A stretch of 64,000 bases of DNA from Paenibacillus athensensis (GTDB taxonomy: Bacteria; Bacillota; Bacilli; Paenibacillales; NBRC-103111): the NCBI RefSeq assembly GCF_004514475.2, contig NZ_MYFO02000015.1:124001-188000 (forward strand). Reading direction: 5' to 3'. The position numbers and the translations under genes are program-made. The notes beneath the pieces were generated by a model. That model searched no databases. It worked only from the letters and a program-made list of their open reading frames with translations, and had not been told where the DNA came from. Positions within the stretch are counted from its first letter, which is position 1, and every line of letters begins with the position of its first letter. This document shows positions 1 through 9,552 of this stretch, piece after piece.

Positions 1-2649
1 GGTAGGATTTCAATTAGTATTAAAAATGTAGCTTCGTCTAATGATGTAAAGCAAGAGCTGCAAAAAAAGCCGGTGCATCTTGCCTTCTATTTCGATCAGG
101 CTGCCTATTCAATCGAATATGGTCCGAGCACGAAAAGTCTTTATATTAATCCATTAGTTGTAACCTATGATTATGAGTTCGACGACATAACCCATCGTGG
201 AGACATTTTCCCTTCATCGGATATGGATTCAGGCTTGATTGGAGACTATCACAAGGTTATGCGTCATGCTGAAATAGTAACCGCGAATAGAAATCCGAGG
301 CCTACGTATAATCCAGATGCCGACATTAGTAGTGTTGTTTCTACTATTGAGAATGGGGAAACACAGTGGTTAATCGCTGCGGATAGAACGACTAATAATT
401 ACTTACCACGTAACACAATTCCAATTGGAGAAAAGCAATATGGTAGACGGATGGTAAGTATATGGGCTTCTAAGGATTCTAGAATTATTGGGCAATATTT
501 AAGTCTTTTGCGGCAATATAACCTATATCCAGATAAAGAGGTGTTAATTAATATTCTCTCTCAGTTTGGGCATATTTCATCTGAGGGGTTAATCAGCATC
601 CCGCGATCTGGAGCAGATGCCCAAGCAATTGCCAATAGAAAAAAAGGGCTTATCGGTACCGTCTTTGCTGCCGCGTGGTATACAAAAAAATATCAGAATT
701 CTTTGGTAGCCTCATTGGATACACCAGATGCTCGTCTTTGGCTAAACGACAGCAGCATTGGAAATGAACGAGCCGACCTTATTGGTCTGCGCTTTGATGA
801 GAGCACTAATTCATTGTATGTTCAGCCTATTGAGGTGAAAACAAGAGATGACTCACCGGATGCTAGGCTTTCCGTCGATGAACATACAGGCATTAAGTTA
901 GTTACAGGACACGCAGCAGATCAGATTGCTTCTGTTGTTGGAATGCTAAAAGAAATCTTCAATTTGGTTGAAACAGACACCCTTAACATGTTTGTAGCTG
1001 CGCGGCGAGAGGTTCTTAAGTACCAGGTGGTTTCGGAGTGTTTTAGACATATTCATGAGAGCAAATGGCAAAAGCAATGGAGTCAGGTATTGAAAAAAGC
1101 TTTTGGTACGGGGAAAACAGGTAATATAAATATTTATGTATCTGGCATGCTTCTTCATATCAAACTTAGTGAATCAAATGGTGGGAGAACAGTACATGCT
1201 GTACACCCAGAATTTGATGATTGTCCAATTGAATTTGTCGAGCTAACCGCTAAGGAGATACAGGTTGATATTTTCGGAGGACCATCCTCGGTGACTAGAT
1301 CAGCAAAGGAGATTGATTTTGACGAAACCACAGAGGACACTACTGAGCCGGAAATCGAAATTGATAACGATGGCGTTAAAGAGTATGAGACAACTGGAGA
1401 TAATCAACAATCGTTAGAAACAGAGCCGATTGAATACAACCAGTCTCCTGATAATGTCATTGAAGTAAATGAGGCGGCTGCTTCAAAGGAATATGAATCG
1501 AACATTACTAAGACTGAGTCAAATGCTTTGAAAGCCCCTGTAGATGAGATTTCAAGGGAAGAGATTGAACAACTTGCTCGGGACTTTACGAGGTCGTGTT
1601 CAGATTACCATATAAATTTAAAAGAGTGCGATCCAAGTAAGGCAGTAGTTGGCCCAAGTATAATTAGGCTTTATTTCAAGCTTTCAAGAGGACAAAGTCT
1701 TCAATCAGTTGAAAATCATCTAGAGGATATCGGGCGTGAAATGAAGCGAACAGGAATTTTAATTCAAGTAATTCATAATTCCGATGAGATTATTTTGGAT
1801 ATTCCGCGCCTTCACAGAGAACAAGTACTGTATTCAGAGGTTGTCAGCAAACTTCCAGTTACAGCATCACCTGAGAAGTTATATTTTCCAATTGGAAGAA
1901 CTCCAGATGGAAGAGATATTATAAAGGACTTGGGGGAAATGCCTCATATTCTAATTGGTGGAAGCACGGGTTCTGGAAAAACGGTGTTTTTATTTACGAT
2001 GCTCGCATCGCTTATAAAAACTCATCCGACTGAAAAAGAGCTACAATTAGTGCTTTCTTCCTCAGGTTTAGAGGACTTTGTCCATTTTGAAGGAATACCA
2101 CACCTTGTTGGAGGAAAGATCATCTCAGACGCCCAAGAGGCAACCGAGGTAATTAAAAATGTAGTATTTACTGAGTTTGAAAGAAGAGAAAAGATTCTTG
2201 CTGATGCACGAGTTGCAAACATTATTCAATACAATCAGAAATTTGACGAAAAGCTAGCTCCGATGGTGGTTGTTATTGATGAGTTCGCTGACTTATCTGA
2301 CCAACTTGAAAAGAAAAAGGATAAGGAGGCATTCTTCACTCCAGTAAAGCGAATCGCACAGATTGGAAGAAAGAGAGGCATCCACTTAGTACTGTGTACA
2401 CAGCGCCCAGCAGCCAATCTGGTTCCTTCCAATATTAAATCGCAGTTGAATGGAAGACTTGCACTGAGAGTAAATGATGCCAATTCATCACGCATGATAT
2501 TAGAAGAAGCAGGTGCACAGCATTTACAAAAGCACGGGGATTTAATATATAAAAATAGCTCGGAGATTGAACGTGCGCAAGGATATTATATTTCAATTGA
2601 AGAGTTGGATGAAATAGTGAGCCAGGTTGTCTCAAAAACAAAAATATAG
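1..2649 (+). CDS. DptH-like FtsK/HerA ATPase with nuclease-like domain (5' partial)
   Basis: The reading frame is open to the left edge, so the N-terminus lies outside the window; the GTG at 73 need not be the start. In order, the visible part has a PD-(D/E)xK-like stretch around 770-845 (Asp in ERADLIG, then IEVKTR), an acidic low-complexity linker at about 1320-1540, and a C-terminal FtsK/HerA ATPase with Walker A GGSTGSGKT (about 1957-1983), Walker B VVVIDEFADL (about 2266-2295) and a TQRPAANLVPSNIK sensor region. This order and the C-terminal sequence resemble DptH of the phosphorothioate-dependent restriction system; that assignment is from memory of the family, not a search. Such proteins are thought to move along and cut unmodified DNA. 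Partners dptF/dptG, if present, would lie to the left. It could instead be another FtsK-type defence ATPase. The gene is AT-rich and is followed directly by insertion-sequence debris. Confidence 0.6.
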   Translation, partial: GRISISIKNVASSNDVKQELQKKPVHLAFYFDQAAYSIEYGPSTKSLYINPLVVTYDYEFDDITHRGDIFPSSDMDSGLIGDYHKVMRHAEIVTANRNPRPTYNPDADISSVVSTIENGETQWLIAADRTTNNYLPRNTIPIGEKQYGRRMVSIWASKDSRIIGQYLSLLRQYNLYPDKEVLINILSQFGHISSEGLISIPRSGADAQAIANRKKGLIGTVFAAAWYTKKYQNSLVASLDTPDARLWLNDSSIGNERADLIGLRFDESTNSLYVQPIEVKTRDDSPDARLSVDEHTGIKLVTGHAADQIASVVGMLKEIFNLVETDTLNMFVAARREVLKYQVVSECFRHIHESKWQKQWSQVLKKAFGTGKTGNINIYVSGMLLHIKLSESNGGRTVHAVHPEFDDCPIEFVELTAKEIQVDIFGGPSSVTRSAKEIDFDETTEDTTEPEIEIDNDGVKEYETTGDNQQSLETEPIEYNQSPDNVIEVNEAAASKEYESNITKTESNALKAPVDEISREEIEQLARDFTRSCSDYHINLKECDPSKAVVGPSIIRLYFKLSRGQSLQSVENHLEDIGREMKRTGILIQVIHNSDEIILDIPRLHREQVLYSEVVSKLPVTASPEKLYFPIGRTPDGRDIIKDLGEMPHILIGGSTGSGKTVFLFTMLASLIKTHPTEKELQLVLSSSGLEDFVHFEGIPHLVGGKIISDAQEATEVIKNVVFTEFERREKILADARVANIIQYNQKFDEKLAPMVVVIDEFADLSDQLEKKKDKEAFFTPVKRIAQIGRKRGIHLVLCTQRPAANLVPSNIKSQLNGRLALRVNDANSSRMILEEAGAQHLQKHGDLIYKNSSEIERAQGYYISIEELDEIVSQVVSKTKI

Positions 2650-2824
2650 TACTCAAAAGAAATTTATTGGAATAATGGGTTTGTCTAGGAAGTCATTTTT
2701 TGATTTTTAGGCCGCCACTTTGATATGAGTTTGTATGCAAACCCAGTTAATGTTTGACAAGTGTTCGGCTTGGTTGAATTTGAAAATGCTGATATATACT
2801 TTCTAGGTTACACAAAAACCTTTA

Positions 2825-3487
2825 TTAGCGCGATTTTTTGGATAAATATGGGTTTTGTGGTTTGGAGGGCTGATCTCTACTCAGGATGGGGTAGATGTGA
2901 TTGAGGAACTTGTTGGCGCAAGCGATCACGACCACCTTGTAGGGCTCACCCTCTTTTCTTTTCAAAGTAATCCCGAATCCTGACGAGGGTACTTCTCTGG
3001 ATTCCATATTGTGCGGTCAGATACAAAGAACTTCGCAACCTCTTGGAACCTCGTTTGGTAATCCGCGAACTTGTCGCTTTAAACCTCCCCCGAGCTAAAA
3101 ACCCCGGGATCTAGACCCGCGTAAGCCACAAACTGCTTGACATCTCCAAGTTCCGCCACAATTCGCTGCAGTAAGCTTGTCTCCAATTCTCGGGATGCTT
3201 TTCAGCAGTTCTACCTCACGCAGGCTGGACACCAAACTCCTTCATTTGCATTTCCAACTCACTTAGTTATTCCATGAACGTCAGCAACAACGACACCATG
3301 CCTCATAACGCTGCCGTTTGAGATCGGCCTCCCTGGATGTTCCCTCCAGCCCAACAGACTTTTCTCCAAATTTTCCGCTTCGTTCTCCACCCACTTTCTC
3401 GAATGGGGTTCCCCCCCCTTCTTGAAATGTTTCCCGAACGTCATTGACGCTGCCATCAACAACGCAGCAGCACCTCCAGAGATGTGC
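2825..3487 (-). pseudogene. IS110-family transposase, 3' (C-terminal) part, frameshifted
   Basis: On the minus strand, pieces of an IS110-type C-terminal domain can be read in different frames: LKSIPRIGDK and VAELGDVKQFVAYAGLDPG (about 3250-3090), then a serine-rich SSRITKRGSKRLR segment, then an open stretch at 3007-2825 with VPSSGFGIT and KVVVIACANK, typical of the transposase_20 end. At least two frameshifts separate them. The 5' half of the same gene lies at 5936-6440, and the two are split by the IS21-family element at 3488-5929. It is certainly non-functional. Confidence 0.75.
3482..3487. repeat. IS21 target site duplication, left copy
   Basis: The hexamer ATGTGC directly precedes the TGT terminus of the IS21-family element and is repeated exactly at 5930-5935 directly after its ACA terminus. 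A duplication of this size fits IS21-family transposition. Confidence 0.85.
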
Positions 3488-3643
3488 TGTCTATCGTAAA
3501 GTAAAAGTACCCCGAAAAATCGTCGTACCGTACCCCAAAAAATCGCGCAAAATTACCCATCATGATCGACCGAGGTAAACCGAACGACGATTGAAAAACC
3601 GATACCTTTCGTAGTGAAACAACGAAGGGTGCGGGGACGGGAG

Positions 3644-5110
3644 ATGCTGAAGATGAGCCAGATTGAGACGATTAAAGAATTGCAGGCGAAGGGGCTAGGG
3701 CCGGTGGCGGTCGCCGAGCGCCTGAACCTTACACGGAAGACAGTTAGCAAGTATATGGCGGCAGAGGGTTTTCAGGAAAAACCGAAAGAGCCCAAGGAAG
3801 CGTTGCCTTCCAAGCTGGATCCGTTCAAGCCGCTCATCCAGCAGTGGCTGGAGGAAGATCGCAAAAACCGGTACAAGCAGCGGCACACCGCCATGCGGAT
3901 TCACAACCGCCTCAAAGCGGAGTGTGAAGGTTATGACGCTTCGTATCCGATCGTCCAGCGCTACGTGAAAAGCCTCCGGGAGCACCGATACCAGGAAGGG
4001 ACGCTGGAGCTCGACTGGCAGCCGGGCGAAGCACAGGTGGATTTCGGCGAAGCCGACTTCTACGACGCCAGCGGCGAGAAGCGGATGTACAAGTACCTAT
4101 GCGTGAGCTTTCCCTACAGTAATGCCGGCTACGCGCAGCTATTCGGTGGAGAAACGGCAGAGTGTGTCGCGCACGGCCTGCAGGATATCTTCCACCGGAT
4201 CGGAGGCGTGCCGACACGCCTCATCTTCGATAACGCCAGTGGCGTGGGCCGCCGCGTCAGTGAGCAGGTACGGCTTGCCGAAGTCTTCCTGCGCTTCAAA
4301 GCGCATTACGGCTTCCAGCTCACCTTCTGCAATCCGTACGCCGGCCATGAGAAAGGAAACGTCGAGAACAAGGTCGGCTACATGCGGCGCAACTTCTTTG
4401 TTCCCCTTCCGACGGTCACCGACGTGCAGGCGTTTAACCGCGAGCTGCTGGACCGCTGCGAAGCCGACTGGCATCGTGAGCACTACAAGAAAGGCGCTCC
4501 CCTTCATCTGCTGTTTGAAGACGACAAGCAAGCGTTTCTTTACCTTCCGAAGCAGTCGTTTTCCGCCTGCCGGTACACACGTGTGAAGACCGACGGCTAC
4601 GGCAAGTTTCTGGTCGACGGCAAGCATTTCTACTCATCCGCTCCGGAATGGGCCGGTCGCGAGCTGGTCGTCCGAATCGGTGCTCATACCGTAGAGCCGC
4701 TCGCGCCGAGCGGCGAGCCGATCAGCATCCATATCCGCATGTTCGGCAAGCAGCGGACGGATAGCGTCGATGTCCGGACCACGCTGAGCCGCTTGCTGCA
4801 AAGCCCGGGCGCCTGGCGGAACAGCCTGATCCGCAAAGCGCTTCCCGAACGGCTGCGGGAAGAAATGGACGGGCTTGATCGTGTCGAACTGAAGGAAGCG
4901 CTGCGCACCATGCAGAACCTCTCCAGCCGCTATGATTTGGAGACGGCGCTCACGGCGATGGAGCAGGCGACGCAACTGGCGCGGCTGACCAGTGCGAACA
5001 GTGTGGTGCTCGCAGCGCGACTGGCCACGTTTGAACCGGAGGAAGCGAGTCGGGTTGATCTGGGTGTCTATGACCAGCTGCTGCAAACGACGGGCGGTGC
5101 GCTACAGTGA
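3644..5110 (+). CDS. istA: IS21-family transposase IstA
   Basis: DDE transposase that cuts and joins the ends of its own element together with IstB. The N-terminus has a helix-turn-helix (SQIETIKELQAKGLG, then VAERLNLTRKTVSKYM, about residues 4-35). The catalytic triad is visible as Asp133 (QVDFGE), Asp196 (LIFDNASG) and Glu241 (KGNVENK). At 488 residues it has normal family length. The ATG at 3644 has GGGAG just upstream; an in-frame GTG at 3614 has no ribosome binding site. The stop codon overlaps the istB start (GTGA), giving translational coupling. Confidence 0.93.
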   Translation: MLKMSQIETIKELQAKGLGPVAVAERLNLTRKTVSKYMAAEGFQEKPKEPKEALPSKLDPFKPLIQQWLEEDRKNRYKQRHTAMRIHNRLKAECEGYDASYPIVQRYVKSLREHRYQEGTLELDWQPGEAQVDFGEADFYDASGEKRMYKYLCVSFPYSNAGYAQLFGGETAECVAHGLQDIFHRIGGVPTRLIFDNASGVGRRVSEQVRLAEVFLRFKAHYGFQLTFCNPYAGHEKGNVENKVGYMRRNFFVPLPTVTDVQAFNRELLDRCEADWHREHYKKGAPLHLLFEDDKQAFLYLPKQSFSACRYTRVKTDGYGKFLVDGKHFYSSAPEWAGRELVVRIGAHTVEPLAPSGEPISIHIRMFGKQRTDSVDVRTTLSRLLQSPGAWRNSLIRKALPERLREEMDGLDRVELKEALRTMQNLSSRYDLETALTAMEQATQLARLTSANSVVLAARLATFEPEEASRVDLGVYDQLLQTTGGALQ

Positions 5111-5859
5111 GCCTGACACGTGAACGCGACACGCTCCGCGGGGAAATCTCCGTCTTCTGCAAAAAGCTTGTGCTCAGCCAGCGAGCGGTGCAGCTCTGCG
5201 AAACCGAGGCCACCCCCAAGCAAGAGGAGTTTCTCCACCGCGTCCTCGCCGAGGAGATGGAGAGCCGGGAGCGCAGCCGTCGGGCGAGACTGCTCAGCCG
5301 CGCCGGATTCCCCGTCTACAAAACGTTGGATGGTTACGACCGACATGGCGTGAAACTGCCGTCGTCGCTAGCGTGGAGCGACCTGACCGAGGGTACGTTT
5401 ATTCAGGGCCGACGCAACCTTGTGCTTTACGGCCCGGTGGGTACCGGCAAGACGCACCTGGCGATTGCGACGGGGCTTCGCGCTTGTGAGCTCGGCATGA
5501 CAGTGAAGTTCTACACGGTCGCTGATCTGGTCATGCGATTAGCCCAAGCCCGTCGTGGCGGCACGCTCGAACGGCTCATGAGCGAGATCCAGCGCTGCCA
5601 GCTCCTCATTCTGGATGAGTGGGGGTACATCCCCGTTGACAAGGAAGGTTCGCAGCTTTTATTCCGCGTTATTGCTGATAGCTACGAGAGCCGCAGTCTT
5701 GTGATTACGACGAATCTGGAATTCTCCAAATGGGGCTCTGTGTTTACGGACGACCAGATGGCGGCCGCGATGATTGACCGACTCGCGCACCACGGGCACC
5801 TGCTTGTTTTCGAGGGAGAAAGCTACCGAATGAAGCACGCACTGATGAAGGAGCGCTGA
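5107..5859 (+). CDS. istB: IS21-family helper ATPase IstB
   Basis: AAA+ ATPase of 250 residues, related to DnaC, that assembles on DNA and stimulates IstA and target choice. It shows Walker A GPVGTGKTH at about residues 110-118, Walker B LLILDEWGYIP at about 165-175 and sensor residues in VITTNLEFSKW. It starts at a GTG whose last two bases belong to the istA stop codon. The 3' end lies about 70 bp before the right terminus. The gene appears intact. Confidence 0.93.
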   Translation: MSLTRERDTLRGEISVFCKKLVLSQRAVQLCETEATPKQEEFLHRVLAEEMESRERSRRARLLSRAGFPVYKTLDGYDRHGVKLPSSLAWSDLTEGTFIQGRRNLVLYGPVGTGKTHLAIATGLRACELGMTVKFYTVADLVMRLAQARRGGTLERLMSEIQRCQLLILDEWGYIPVDKEGSQLLFRVIADSYESRSLVITTNLEFSKWGSVFTDDQMAAAMIDRLAHHGHLLVFEGESYRMKHALMKER

Positions 5860-5929
5860 GAAAATTACCCCTGACGATGAGGGGTAAAAATGCACGATTT
5901 TTTGGGGTAATTTTGCTTGACGAAATACA

Positions 5930-5935
5930 ATGTGC
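5930..5935. repeat. IS21 target site duplication, right copy
   Basis: ATGTGC, identical to 3482-3487. Removing the element and one copy rejoins the two halves of the IS110 transposase gene. Confidence 0.85.
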
Positions 5936-6440
5936 CTGAAAATACGTCATAAAGGATGTTCTCATAGGCCGGAAACACTTGATCCAACAACGTTCTCGCG
6001 TTCCACAAACTCGGGCTGCCTCATCACATACTGCAGTTTCCTAACCCCCTCGTCCCCGTGTACGATTCTCATGGGCGTCTCAGCGGTATAGTACATGTAC
6101 AATAAGTGCCATGCATCCGGCATCCGTTTTCACTTTGCGCAATTGCGTCCCTTCGCCCGTTCGACTGCAAGGGTTCACAAAGAAGCGTCCATCCGCCGCG
6201 TTCCAAGTAGAATACCAATTCCTGATGGTAATGTCCGGTTTCTTCTACTACCACCACCGGAGCCGTCTTGGTTTTTGCCTGTAGTTCCGCCAGGATTTCT
6301 CCTAATCGTTCAAATTCGCTTTTTCCATGAGCAATACTCTCCCACTTCTCATAGGACTCATTCCTCCCTAAAACGCTTGGAGAGTGATGCATCCTTATGC
6401 CACACTTACGCCTACGACTGGCTCCTTGACTACCTCCCAC
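5936..6440 (-). pseudogene. IS110-family transposase, 5' (N-terminal) part, frameshifted
   Basis: Minus-strand reading from about 6440 gives an IS110-type N-terminal RuvC-like region: KWESIAHGKSEFERLGEIL, then VVVVEETGHYHQELVFYLE, then a frame change into LLDQVFPAYENILYDVFS near 5990-5945, which runs straight into the IS21 insertion point. At the expected DEDD start the sequence reads CGIRMHHSP, so the first catalytic Asp is not evident. Together with 2825-3487 it makes one broken transposase gene. Confidence 0.75.
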
Positions 6441-7271
6441 CCACCTACATATTGCCGGCGTTTCTACAATTATTCTAAACCCGTAGCTTTGCTTGTGATG
6501 CGAGATCTACCCCACTACTAGCTCAAACATGCTCATTGAAGATAGTGAGAGAATTGTTTTTGCAACGGGGTCGTGCCCCTAAGACGCTTACGTTCTCCCG
6601 GCTACCACCATCATAAAATGATTAGAAAAAGGCCAACCAGTAATTTCCGGTTAACCTAATAATACAAAGGACGCTTCCAGACCCATTGTCATGGTGGTTA
6701 TGGAAGTGTCTTTGCACATAATTGGAGTTGTTCTACTCGTTGCTATCCTTTTTGGACAACTCCACTATTTTTTTCTTCAATGTAAAAATTGGGTCCGAAA
6801 TGATCCCGAAAATGTAACGGATAGTAGAGAGACAAAATCGTCGCTCTACAACTCCTTGACAACCGCATACAAACTTATCCGGTACGTTCCCCGCATGCAC
6901 ATGAAGGATAGCCACGATGCAGGCGCGCCACGACCATTTTGCCGGTTCTTGCTTTTGCATGCCTTGTTAGCAGAACCGGAGAAATGCGAGCGATTTTTCC
7001 ATGCAATCAATGAATGGCGGTTCCATTTAAGGCGAGGACCCATGCGGAGGGATAATGATACTTCCGTCCAGCCATAGCTCATCGCAATGGGGGCGGCTTG
7101 CAGCGATCCTGGGAGAGGCTTGAAGCCTATGAGGACGGCCAACCACCGTCCGCCGGATAAGTTTTTTAGTTATGCAACCCAAACAGAGGCGGAAATGGAG
7201 ATGCGTTCGTGGTATTTCGCGCATTGCGCATCTCTGCTTTTCGTTATATCAAAATAATTGGGAGGTCTGTT
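6441..7271. other. Intergenic region without recognised gene
   Basis: About 830 bases. A hairpin (GACGCTTCCA at 6670-6679 against TGGAAGTGTC at 6701-6710, followed by TTTG) may be a weak terminator. A 128-codon open frame at 6691-7077 begins inside that hairpin, has no convincing ribosome binding site and no family resemblance, so it is not called. The left part is probably the outer end of the IS110 element. Confidence 0.5.
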
Positions 7272-7418
7272 ATGAATGAAAAGCTGATCCGGTATAGCAT
7301 GCAAATTGCGATGATCAAGCAGTTGCTTACACTCTCGTTAATCACCGAAAGCGAGTTCCAGCAGATCAAGAACAAAACCATGCGAGAGTACGGCATCATT
7401 TCGGACCTGACTTCTTAA
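7272..7418 (+). CDS. Small SHOCT-like protein upstream of recombinase
   Basis: A 48-residue protein (starts MNEKLIRYSMQIAMIKQLL, then LITESEFQQIKNKTMREYG). It starts at an ATG preceded by GGGAGG (7260-7265), a strong site, so the longer frame from 7209 is not used. The helix-turn-helix-like LLTLSLITESEFQQI pattern resembles SHOCT-type oligomerisation motifs. Small proteins of this sort commonly precede large serine recombinases in Firmicute integrated elements, as here (72-bp gap). The role is unknown; it may regulate or assist the recombinase. Confidence 0.7.
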   Translation: MNEKLIRYSMQIAMIKQLLTLSLITESEFQQIKNKTMREYGIISDLTS

Positions 7419-7489
7419 TTTGCACATTTGTCGGTCCGACCAACTCTTATTATACTGATGGCAAGTTAATAAGAATGGAGGACATATCT

Positions 7490-9202
7490 ATGGCGCTTGC
7501 AGTAGAAGTGATAAAAGCAAGTCGAAAAATGATTGATCGGAAGGGCGGAAAATTATCGGATGTTCTTCGCGTTGCCCCCTATGCTCGCGTAAGTACGGAC
7601 TCTGAAGACCAGTTGAATAGCTACAAATCGCAGGTTTCCTATTACACCGATCTCGTCAACAATCGCAGCGACTGGGTGCTGGTTGACATGTATGCGGACG
7701 AAGCGATTACCGGTACACAGGTGACGAAGCGCGAGGATTTTCAGCGGATGATTAACGACTGCATGGACGGGAAAATCGACATGATCATCACGAAATCCAT
7801 CTCTCGCTTTGCCAGAAATACGCTTGATACCCTTAAATACGTCCGTATGTTGAAGGAAAAGAACATCGCTGTATTTTTTGAAGACGAGAATATCAATACG
7901 CTGACGATGGACGGCGAGCTACTGCTCGTTATCCTAAGTTCCGTAGCACAGCAAGAGGTCGAGAATATATCCGCCAACGTCAAGAAGGGTTTGAAAATGA
8001 AGATGAAGCGCGGCGAGCTGGTCGGCTTCAAAAGCTGCTTGGGATATGTTTATGATCTGAGCACGAAGGAGATTTCCATCAATCAACAAGAAGCGGAGCT
8101 TGTCCGCTATATTTTTCAGCGCTATGTGGACGGGATGGGCGCTTACGTGATTGCTAAGGAGTTAACCGAAGCAGGCATTAGAACCCCAAACGGAAAAATC
8201 GAATGGCAGGACACGACCATTCTTGGTATCATCAAAAATGAGAAATACAAAGGCGACCTGCTGCAGGGTAAGACATTTACCGTTGATCCGATCTCCAAAA
8301 GAAGACTTGAAAATTATGGAGAGGAAGATCAGTTTTATGTCAAAAATCACCATGAACCGATTGTCAGCGAAGAAATCTTTGAGCGGGCGCAGGCCATCTT
8401 GCATAGACGGGGCGAAAATCGCCGCCGCGGTATAAAAGGTAAGCGTGACAAATACAGCAGGAAATTTGCATTCAGCAGCATGCTGGAATGCGTGTTTTGT
8501 AAAAGTAACTTCTCGCGGCGGAACTGGCACAGTGGAACCCCACACGAAAAGGCGGTTTGGCAGTGCGTCACTTCCACAAAAAAAGGAAAGAAGCTCTGCC
8601 CTCACAGCAAGGGATTGGATGAGAAAATCATCGAGGACGCTTTTGTGGAATCGTACAGGTTGGTTTGCCGCAATCATACGGACATTATTGATGAGCTGAT
8701 TAAAAGAATGGAATCCATGTTCAGCGACCAGAACAGTCAACGACGACTCAATAAATTGACCAACGATATTCAAGTATTGGAACAAAAACGCTGCAAGCTG
8801 ATCGATTTGTGTCTGGATGAAAAAATCGACCGGGCCACTTACGAACAGAAGTATGCGGAACTGGATACGTCGCTTACTGCATTGCTCGAAGAAAAGGAAC
8901 AGTTGGAGCAATCCGCACAAGAAGAAATTGACTTGGGCAAGCGTCTGGAGCATTTTCGTAAAGTGCTCCGAACGAACGAGCTGCTGCCATCTTTTGATCG
9001 TAGCGTATTTGAAAGCATCGTCGATAAAATCATTATCGGTACGGATGCCGATTCCGGGAACCCCAACCCGTACAAGCTTACCTTCGTATATAAAACGGGT
9101 TTTCATAATACCGTCCAAAGTAAGATACACAAACAAATCCAAAAAAAGTCGTTGAAAAATGAAAGGGGTGAATTGTGTTCCTATTCCGCATACGACACAT
9201 AA
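7490..9202 (+). CDS. Large serine recombinase (site-specific integrase type)
   Basis: A 570-residue protein that would integrate or excise a mobile element through a covalent serine-DNA link. It has an N-terminal resolvase domain with nucleophile Ser35 in YARVSTDSEDQ and the DMIITKSISRFARN motif, a recombinase domain (GIRTPNGKIEWQDTTI, then ILGIIKNEKYKGD), a zinc-ribbon region with Cys pairs (LECVFCKSNF, then KKLCPHS), a coiled coil (LTNDIQVLEQKRCKLIDLC and following) and a C-terminal tail. The ATG at 7490 has GGAGG at a normal distance; the ATG at 7475 overlaps that site. Full length and apparently intact. No element boundaries could be identified, and nearby genes look like a decayed mobile element. 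Confidence 0.92.
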   Translation: MALAVEVIKASRKMIDRKGGKLSDVLRVAPYARVSTDSEDQLNSYKSQVSYYTDLVNNRSDWVLVDMYADEAITGTQVTKREDFQRMINDCMDGKIDMIITKSISRFARNTLDTLKYVRMLKEKNIAVFFEDENINTLTMDGELLLVILSSVAQQEVENISANVKKGLKMKMKRGELVGFKSCLGYVYDLSTKEISINQQEAELVRYIFQRYVDGMGAYVIAKELTEAGIRTPNGKIEWQDTTILGIIKNEKYKGDLLQGKTFTVDPISKRRLENYGEEDQFYVKNHHEPIVSEEIFERAQAILHRRGENRRRGIKGKRDKYSRKFAFSSMLECVFCKSNFSRRNWHSGTPHEKAVWQCVTSTKKGKKLCPHSKGLDEKIIEDAFVESYRLVCRNHTDIIDELIKRMESMFSDQNSQRRLNKLTNDIQVLEQKRCKLIDLCLDEKIDRATYEQKYAELDTSLTALLEEKEQLEQSAQEEIDLGKRLEHFRKVLRTNELLPSFDRSVFESIVDKIIIGTDADSGNPNPYKLTFVYKTGFHNTVQSKIHKQIQKKSLKNERGELCSYSAYDT

Positions 9203-9257
9203 CAGGTTTGATGTAAAGCTGATGTAAAAATCGAACAGAAATCAACCCAAATGAACC

Positions 9258-9287
9258 GAAGACGCCAGGAAACTCCTTGGCGTCTTC
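9258..9287. terminator. Hairpin between convergent recombinase and integrase remnant
   Basis: GAAGACGCCA (9258-9267) pairs perfectly with TGGCGTCTTC (9278-9287) around a 10-base loop. The T-rich tail is weak on either strand, so it may be a bidirectional terminator or part of an attachment region. Confidence 0.5.
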
Positions 9288-9306
9288 GTGTTGTCTTTGT
9301 GCAGCT

Positions 9307-9552
9307 CTAGAATGTAAAGAATGATTCGAATTTATCAGCAGCAGCTTGGTCGGCAGTCCGGAGAGCGCGAGCAAAAATGTTCGTTGTTGTGGTAATGCTT
9401 ACGTGTCCAAGCCGCTCAGAAATGATTTTGGCATGAACACCTTGGATAATCGGAATTGTAGCCGAGGTGTGACGAAGATCATGGAATCGGATGTACCGGG
9501 CATCTCCGATGTATTTTTGTTTTCTGTCAAGACCTAAGTCAGATTTGAACAT
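9307..9552 (-). pseudogene. Tyrosine recombinase (phage integrase) C-terminal remnant
   Basis: Only the last 81 residues remain. They include the conserved box RFHDLRHTSA and ISERLGHVSITTTTNIFA with a normal C-terminal AADKF tail. The position of the catalytic tyrosine (usually NIYGH or similar) is Phe here (NIFARAL), so the fragment would be inactive even if completed. The 5' part has been lost at about 9552, where unrelated sequence begins. Confidence 0.8.

Larger units (their letters stand above)
3488..5929 (+). mobile_element. IS21-family insertion sequence, complete
   Basis: A 2442-bp element with both ends visible. The left end begins TGTCTATCGTAAAG and the reverse complement of the right end begins TGTATTTCGTCAAG; about the first 38 bases of the two ends align well, including the shared ACCCC(A/G)AAAAATCG core. 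The core recurs just inside each end (near 3531 on the left and near 5880 on the right, the latter as the short block GGGGTAA), as expected of the multiple transposase-binding repeats of IS21 elements. It carries istA and istB in one operon and is flanked by 6-bp direct repeats. It sits inside an IS110-type transposase gene that was already, or has since become, frameshifted. Both genes are open, so it may still be mobile. Confidence 0.9.

Noticed and set aside
6691-7077. 128-codon open frame, possible membrane protein
   Set aside because: It starts inside a hairpin, has no ribosome binding site and shows no family pattern; overlapping minus-strand frames are equally long.
8162-9142. 326-codon minus-strand frame
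   Set aside because: It lies wholly inside the serine recombinase gene in the opposite direction and has no protein-family features.
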